Below are positions 59,901 to 64,000 of a stretch of DNA of 64,000 bases, piece after piece (the first letter of the stretch is position 1; each line of letters opens with the position of its first letter). This DNA comes from Symbiodinium natans. Taxonomy: Eukaryota > Sar > Dinophyceae > Suessiales > Symbiodiniaceae. The notes under the pieces are model-generated. The model was not told the DNA's origin and searched no databases. It was given only the letters and a program-made list of their open reading frames with translations. The translations under genes were made by a program, and so were the position numbers. The stretch lies in NCBI GenBank assembly GCA_905221605.1, contig CAJNDS010000615.1, positions 1 to 64,000 of the forward strand, in the 5' to 3' direction.

Positions 59901-62649
59901 ACGCCGCGCAGCATGGCATAGAGCTTCCACAGAATCTCCGAGAGGAACTCCAGGCAACGTATGCCGAGGCGGAGTCCACTGGAGGGGACGAGATGGATCT
60001 GGACCCGGAAGGGGATTCGGCAAGGCTGGACCCTTCGACCTCATCGCCTTCGATAGAGTACATCATGGAAGAGACGGAAGCGGCGGAGGCACCGTCGTCC
60101 CACACTGGGGTGAGGGAATTCCAAACGGATCCTTCGATCTCAGAGGCTCCAGCCGAGGAACCCGCCATAGTCCTGATGAAGCCGACGCCGAAGATCAAAT
60201 CCAAGGAAAAGGGCAAGGCCATGAGACCGGTTCGGAATTTGCTGCCGGACCATGTGGACCAATCGACCATGGGAGTCGATCCTCGGGAGCCATCCGGCCC
60301 CACGCCGGGATCGTCAGCGCCAACACGGAGAGGAAAACGGCGCTGGGCGTCGACAGGATGGATGACGTGGATTGCTCGTCGATTTGGAGGAGCGTGGACA
60401 GCACAAGCTCCGGGAGACAGCGACCCACCGGACACGCCGGTGACGCTGTATTGCCTCTTGTGCCAGAAGTATGTCACCGAAGCCCATTTGATGAGCGAAC
60501 CACACGAAGCCAACATGCAGGGCTTCACGCACGTCATCTCCAAGGAGGGCCTCCGCGTGACGCAGAACCCGGTGAATTGGGCCACATGGGAGGAGGCTCT
60601 TGCCGAACCAGAGCAGCTGGAACTTGGAGTGACAGAAGGCAAGGCTCGCTCAGTGGTTGCATTGGGACCGAGCGAGTTTCCTCAGCCGATCCCGAAGGAA
60701 ACAACCGCGGCAGCACCGCCGAGCCCAGGGCCAGGACCATCGACAGTGGTGGTGGAGATAGACGAGTCCGACGAGGATTGGGGAGAATGGAGGCCAACCA
60801 CAGAGGTTCCGGCTCCATCGACCCCACCACATCCGAAGGATCCTCCTATCTCCATGATGCAACCGCCGGGGGAACCGGTCAGCCCGACGGCAGTGTACAC
60901 GGAGCACCGCCGGGGCCCCCAGCCCAGGCATGCGAAGAGCACTCTCCGGGTGACACCTCCATGGCGGGAATCACTTTCCAACCTGGGCTATCATGGTCCG
61001 TATCTGCAGCTGCGTCTGAGTACACCAGGCCACACCGCAGAAGGGCTGCAAGCCCTCGGACCTTTGAGGGAGAGCTTCCTGCGGATGCAGGCGAAGGACC
61101 ATGCCCAACTGCCGGTCAGCTTGGCACCCCCGGAAGCCGCCAACGACCTCTCCAGTACGGTGATGAGGATTGCAGAAACGATGGAAACAGGAGAAGCGGG
61201 GACATTGATACCGGCAGGAAGGCCATTCAACACAATGAGCCTTCGCGCTCAGCTCGATGCGGGGGTCCTCACAGGCCAACAATACGAGGACCGGCGCCGA
61301 GCAAGGTCGCAGGACATACAGGCTGCGAGGTCGGTCGCGCCGAGGCTGGCGCTCCCGATACCTCCGCCTCCTCCAGTTCCGCGGCCCGAACGCACGCCCG
61401 AAACTCCAATTCCGTGGAGTGGCGCGCCGTCGGCTGCATTCATGGAACTTGTCAGGCGTCGCCGAGATCGCCAAGAGCGCGATCGTTCTCGCTCCCCGTC
61501 TCCCTGAAAGGGAGTACGGAGAAGCTCAATCCGATCCTTGCAGCTTTGTCCCAAGACGAGAGAAAAGAGCCCGATACGCGACAGCCACAACAGCAGTTTG
61601 AGTTAGTCACTGAAGAAGGAATCATTGGTGACAATGTGCGTAGTAAACAGGCAGAGCTTCAGCACTGCATGCAGGGACACGTACCATACATGTCTGACTG
61701 TGAGTTTTGCCAGCGCACTAGAGGGACCACTCCAGCCCGAAAGCGTAGCGACCTGAACCCGAGAGAATTTCAGCTTGACCAGTGCTTCTTTCGCAAGCTT
61801 GCATTCATCGTACTGGTTCATACCATGAGCTTTGCGATTGCAGTTTGCTTTAGACCTGAGGGAGAGAGCGCAGCAACAACAGCAGAGCATTTGTATCCCT
61901 GGGTCAGGCACTTTGGTGTGAAACAACCGCATTTCATGTCTGATGCAGAGGGACTCACGAAGAACATCGCAGCGAGGCTCGCTGATCTTTGTGAGGGTAC
62001 TGAGGACAGCTTTGCACCCGAAAGGCATGCACCAGCAGCAGAACGAGCCATTAGGACCCTGAAAGGAATCGTAGCAACACATGAGCTTGAGTTGCGTGAA
62101 CATGGCGTTGTTTTGGATGGTGAGTGTGCGGATGTTTTCGACCTTTTGTTTCAATACGCAGCACACACGCACAACAGGTTTTCAGTTTCTGTAGGGTCGA
62201 CCATGACACCCATGCAGAAGATCCGCGGAGATCGAGTGCGACCGCAAGTCACGTATCCGTTCGGTGCGGTAGCATACGCTAAGATAACGCGGGCTAGAAG
62301 ACCTGATGCGGATGCCAAGTATGCTCGAGGGATCTACTTGGGACCAGTGCTTGGGAGCACAGGTCATGCCATGGAAATCCGCTTGGATAGTGGGGAGACG
62401 AAACGGGTGATCGCGCCCGGACTCAAATTGCTCTACCCGTTGCGTTTCGACGCAAATCTTCTGCCCGGTGCAAAGGCCCTAGATGGCTTCGTGCCCCCGC
62501 CTGAAGCACCGAAGACCAAAGAGCTGTTTCTCCCATATGTTCCAGGTGGAGGTCCTCCCATAGACTGGGTGAGACAACTGGTGTTACACCCAAGTGCCCC
62601 GGATGCCAGGAAGGCGTCAGCTCGAGCAGGCATTCCCAAAAGTGTGTGA
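56965..62649 (+). CDS. Third copia Gag, protease, spacer, integrase
   Basis: 1894 codons from an ATG. Gag is Arg/Pro-rich, then Gln/Ala-rich, then helical (RVWTAYRDELTSWL); Gly/Lys repeats; CRNCGKTGHWARDC (about residue 496); protease WLIDSGSSFHII (about 587). Two copies of SHKQQDNSTTPAVERLV follow (59545-59680), then a spacer whose 59807-61507 part overlaps another ORF. After it come the HCMQGHVPYMSDCEFC pre-integrase finger (about 1567) and integrase LDQCFF, FMSDAEGLT and HAPAAERAIRTLKG. The frame stops at 62647-62649, before RT; RT continues in the -1 frame. Confidence 0.88.
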   Translation: MDNGEERVPGRDRSPRGRSASSLSSTGLAGARSPSARGRRERGRSLPARPASVPRRVDPRQWTATTGAGHQPPVGAVPSFGPQFYQMGAPPQTAPQEPLQVPNMQLPVAPGVAQQMEFTRAMLQAQDEQIRQQAAQLQQMSAMLTQALQLASANAANAHIAAAAASSSTSPTPGGDPSAAPANASTPVDMEVDSGVRNKRAEGYIPQLPQLNYASMTSRHAEIRVWTAYRDELTSWLCLLDDRYATELQEAISSNVEVLQVRLEAGKAARSTKLWFLLRQSMSKFQRGQDLVHLIEVKQMGASAGYELWRSLNNELSVRSRVEGQALREQALGLVPPKHLKRPLDVARWYTTELLKFEAQVKHRFPELLIGEQEGVLCLMKHLDSETKRYLLLHHSTKSMGELMTGLQFYDEQLRVMDFQREGASGYANAFKGGKGGKGDRDKSNKGSKGNKGNKGEKGEKGLKGGKAKGKDKKGDQGGKGDRARSKSREAKKTDVCRNCGKTGHWARDCWAPPKDKAAAATNQAITTQPEAPSSSSSTSAKAAAQPTTKGSGKAQSSIKTFLEGYHFGMMLTNQVVSFPSDDRVYWLIDSGSSFHIITRETLESDHVKVLAWLEGRPKSYAETATGDSVEIGGSTHVLVEVCFETTTPASLKSSSEHEGDAVYMCRARFEAVISDQIKHNLLNINLLCQNGGWEPAMCDQQGVITVRKHGVTLKPTMFASVSWLASVRNDHPLALKPQDLIAKTEQFRRSRSRKSSSSRDFHRSTSNRGHRSSARVCVEPENPELLDVSCLDEVVDCELQTSHEHVDLDQGEAKDRLRTVGDVSGSARDQLQFFSHVDMPIVRELGRDERLIYSEDNSVISHKQQDNSTTPAVERLVFKNDSSVISHKQQDNSTTPAVERLVHEHGRETVVCRACLEDFPDEVEIGSLDCSKRRSFPRVGQIGDRRYGSECHDATKHSRVGRHAPGGETQEIDTVGGQRRAAWHRASTESPRGTPGNVCRGGVHWRGRDGSGPGRGFGKAGPFDLIAFDRVHHGRDGSGGGTVVPHWGEGIPNGSFDLRGSSRGTRHSPDEADAEDQIQGKGQGHETGSEFAAGPCGPIDHGSRSSGAIRPHAGIVSANTERKTALGVDRMDDVDCSSIWRSVDSTSSGRQRPTGHAGDAVLPLVPEVCHRSPFDERTTRSQHAGLHARHLQGGPPRDAEPGELGHMGGGSCRTRAAGTWSDRRQGSLSGCIGTERVSSADPEGNNRGSTAEPRARTIDSGGGDRRVRRGLGRMEANHRGSGSIDPTTSEGSSYLHDATAGGTGQPDGSVHGAPPGPPAQACEEHSPGDTSMAGITFQPGLSWSVSAAASEYTRPHRRRAASPRTFEGELPADAGEGPCPTAGQLGTPGSRQRPLQYGDEDCRNDGNRRSGDIDTGRKAIQHNEPSRSARCGGPHRPTIRGPAPSKVAGHTGCEVGRAEAGAPDTSASSSSAARTHARNSNSVEWRAVGCIHGTCQASPRSPRARSFSLPVSLKGSTEKLNPILAALSQDERKEPDTRQPQQQFELVTEEGIIGDNVRSKQAELQHCMQGHVPYMSDCEFCQRTRGTTPARKRSDLNPREFQLDQCFFRKLAFIVLVHTMSFAIAVCFRPEGESAATTAEHLYPWVRHFGVKQPHFMSDAEGLTKNIAARLADLCEGTEDSFAPERHAPAAERAIRTLKGIVATHELELREHGVVLDGECADVFDLLFQYAAHTHNRFSVSVGSTMTPMQKIRGDRVRPQVTYPFGAVAYAKITRARRPDADAKYARGIYLGPVLGSTGHAMEIRLDSGETKRVIAPGLKLLYPLRFDANLLPGAKALDGFVPPPEAPKTKELFLPYVPGGGPPIDWVRQLVLHPSAPDARKASARAGIPKSV
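59534..59684 (+). repeat. In-frame 81-bp duplication
   Basis: GACAACAGCGTTATCTCACA... repeated twice with one or two changes, encoding SHKQQDNSTTPAVERLV twice, upstream of the embedded ORF. Confidence 0.85.
59807..61507 (+). CDS. ORF embedded in third copia spacer (+1 frame)
   Basis: 566 aa with an ATG, wholly within the polyprotein frame, shifted +1. The N-terminus is helical (RSIQELEGMRQGARRRRLIL), followed by acidic and Pro-rich stretches. A possible zinc finger lies at YCLLCQKYVTEAHLMSEPHE (Cys-x2-Cys...His-x5-His). Then comes SDEDWGEWRP, a Pro-rich region, and an Arg-rich end (RRRRDRQERDRSRSPSP). The codons make protein-like sequence in this frame, while the polyprotein frame here is Arg/Gly/Ser-rich. 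The same position and same relative frame as 30057-32039 argue for a real accessory gene. Confidence 0.75.
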   Translation: MDPSATMQRSIQELEGMRQGARRRRLILLEANAAQHGIELPQNLREELQATYAEAESTGGDEMDLDPEGDSARLDPSTSSPSIEYIMEETEAAEAPSSHTGVREFQTDPSISEAPAEEPAIVLMKPTPKIKSKEKGKAMRPVRNLLPDHVDQSTMGVDPREPSGPTPGSSAPTRRGKRRWASTGWMTWIARRFGGAWTAQAPGDSDPPDTPVTLYCLLCQKYVTEAHLMSEPHEANMQGFTHVISKEGLRVTQNPVNWATWEEALAEPEQLELGVTEGKARSVVALGPSEFPQPIPKETTAAAPPSPGPGPSTVVVEIDESDEDWGEWRPTTEVPAPSTPPHPKDPPISMMQPPGEPVSPTAVYTEHRRGPQPRHAKSTLRVTPPWRESLSNLGYHGPYLQLRLSTPGHTAEGLQALGPLRESFLRMQAKDHAQLPVSLAPPEAANDLSSTVMRIAETMETGEAGTLIPAGRPFNTMSLRAQLDAGVLTGQQYEDRRRARSQDIQAARSVAPRLALPIPPPPPVPRPERTPETPIPWSGAPSAAFMELVRRRRDRQERDRSRSPSP

Positions 62650-64000
62650 AGAGATACCAAAAATGGTTGCGTGATTCCATCGATGATGCTCTGGAGGCAT
62701 TAGATGAAGGACCGAAGGTCGACCGAAGACCTGAGGAGCTAATTGGAGAAGACCCATACGATGATGACGAGAAAATGAAGCCGAACAAGCGAACACGCTT
62801 TGGAGGAGAGGAGGTCCGAGCGTTTGATCCTGAGCAAGCAGGAGTCGGAGACCTAGAGATCCCGGAGATGTCAGTGCCGGACGCTGACTGGAATGTGTCC
62901 GAGTACCAGCCGTCCGAGGCTGAGGATGACGATATGGGAGAAGCTCCAGAGATGGGAGACGCTCCAGAGCATCCCCAGACATTCCATGAGGGGGTCCCAG
63001 TCCGATACCTGGAGGAATTGCTCGAGAACGCCCACTACACACCACAACCACTCTCTTGTTGTGACCACTACGACGTCGAAGCAGCATGTCACTTACTTGT
63101 TGGTCGGTCGAGCGTGGAGAAGTTCCCATATGTTTGCTTGAACACAACAACACAACAACAACACCACAAACAACAACAGTCGGTCGAGCGTGAAACAGTT
63201 GAGTTGTTGAATCTCCAGGACCACCCTTGTGTATGTTCTTCAGTTAAAGAGAAAAAGGAAGATGAGTCCGCAGGGACGTACATGAGAATCCAAGACAGGA
63301 CTCTCTGGGTGAATCGACCTAGAGCCAGCTACGATGACCTGGAAGGTTTTCAGCTGGATCCTGAAGAGACATGGCAAGGAATCAAGAAAGAGGTGAATGC
63401 GCTCGATAGTCTGAAAGTTGGTTATGCAAGATCAAAGAGCGAGATTGATGAATACCGCAAAGCCAACCCAAACTGTCGGACAGTCAAGTCCCGATGGGTC
63501 CTCACCCAGAAGGCCCCAGGACTAGTCCGAGCAAGGATAGTCGCTAAGGATTTTGCCCATGGCCGACCATCCGCACTCGATTTGGGATTGAGTTCTAATA
63601 CTGCGTCGGTGGAAGCCCTCAAGATCGTCCTTGCACGGGCGGCGAAGGGAAAGATGCGGGCTTACGGCCTCGACATCTCCACCGCGTTTCTCTTTGCGCA
63701 GGTAGTGGAACCCACCATTATCGAGTTGCCAAGTACATTCGCGCTCGAGAGCGGCGAAACCGCGTACTTGATACTAGAGAAAGCGCTCTACGGTTTGCGT
63801 TCCGCTAGCCTTAGCTGGCAGCGACACCTGAACAGGATCGTATCTGCACTAGGCTTACAAGCGAGTCCGCTTGAACCGACGCTTTTCAGCGGATGGGTCA
63901 ACCTTGAATCCGGATGGGAGTATATCATCATGTTAGCGTACGTGGATGATTTGCTCATTGTGTCCTCTACCGAAAAAGGGTTCGAGTACGTCCACGAAGC
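62640..64000 (+). CDS. Third copia reverse transcriptase (partial, -1 frame)
   Basis: Open to the window end in the frame one base back from the polyprotein. It begins KCVKRYQKWLRDSIDDALEA, then an acidic linker with Gln/His runs. RT motifs: SRWVLTQKAPGLVRARIVAK, YGLDISTAFLFAQVV, KALYGLRSASLSWQRHL and LAYVDDLLIVSS with the catalytic Asp pair. The shift occurs at CCCAAAAGTGTGTGA (62636-62650). It could be a single-base indel in the A run or a functional frameshift. The C-terminal part lies outside the window. Confidence 0.85.

Larger units (their letters stand above)
56505..64000 (+). mobile_element. Third Ty1/copia element (cut by window end)
   Basis: 5' LTR region, PBS and polyprotein are present; reverse transcriptase runs off the end of the window, so RNase H and the 3' LTR are not visible. 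It is related in Gag to the old minus-strand copia and shares its embedded-ORF arrangement. Confidence 0.88.

Overview
The window reads as nuclear DNA of a dinoflagellate, probably a Symbiodiniaceae-like alga. The support is CCCTAAA telomere-type arrays, very long uninterrupted Ty1/copia polyproteins, a tyrosine-recombinase (YR) retrotransposon, a C-rich zinc-finger Gag, and several copies of TTGGCTCAAG, which matches the 3' end of the dinoflagellate spliced leader. I see no convincing host housekeeping gene, tRNA, rRNA or CRISPR array. Almost everything is mobile or repetitive DNA.

Layout. Positions 1-3411 are satellites: C-rich dimeric repeats, a 555-bp CCCTAAA array, a GAAGCCAATTT satellite, and a TTTAGGA array facing the opposite way. 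Positions 3406-5661 (minus) hold a non-LTR element with ORF1 and an endonuclease fragment, cut at its 3' side by the TTTAGGA array. Positions about 5716-34700 (minus) are one old copia element split by two younger insertions. A YR retrotransposon (7854-18112) sits inside its reverse transcriptase codons. A young copia element (19824-28865, identical 135-bp LTRs, 5-bp TSD) sits between its pre-integrase zinc finger and its integrase core. Positions 35165-44740 (plus) are a second copia with an intact 2665-aa polyprotein and a novel C-terminal extension. Positions 45772-56499 are a 10.7-kb element with terminal inverted repeats of about 0.8-0.9 kb and a 5-bp TSD. It carries a P-loop NTPase/REase-type gene, a broken 2OG-Fe(II) oxygenase gene and many minisatellites built on GTCACNACG. 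Positions about 56505-64000 (plus) are a third copia type, running off the window end.

Most interesting points. (1) In two different copia elements a 566-661 codon ORF lies between protease and integrase in the +1 frame while the polyprotein frame stays open through it. (2) The YR element has split direct repeats, its recombinase gene placed first, a UGA-CUA-G stop between gag and pol in the same frame, and a TET/JBP-like 2OG-Fe(II) oxygenase domain fused ahead of its reverse transcriptase. (3) The large inverted-repeat element pairs an NTPase-REase gene of the Crinkler/transposon type with a related oxygenase fragment. (4) Spliced-leader-like motifs lie in the LTR regions of three copia families.

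All domain calls come from reading motifs by eye; no database search was run. Start codons were chosen as the first plausible ATG where the open frame began at a non-ATG codon.
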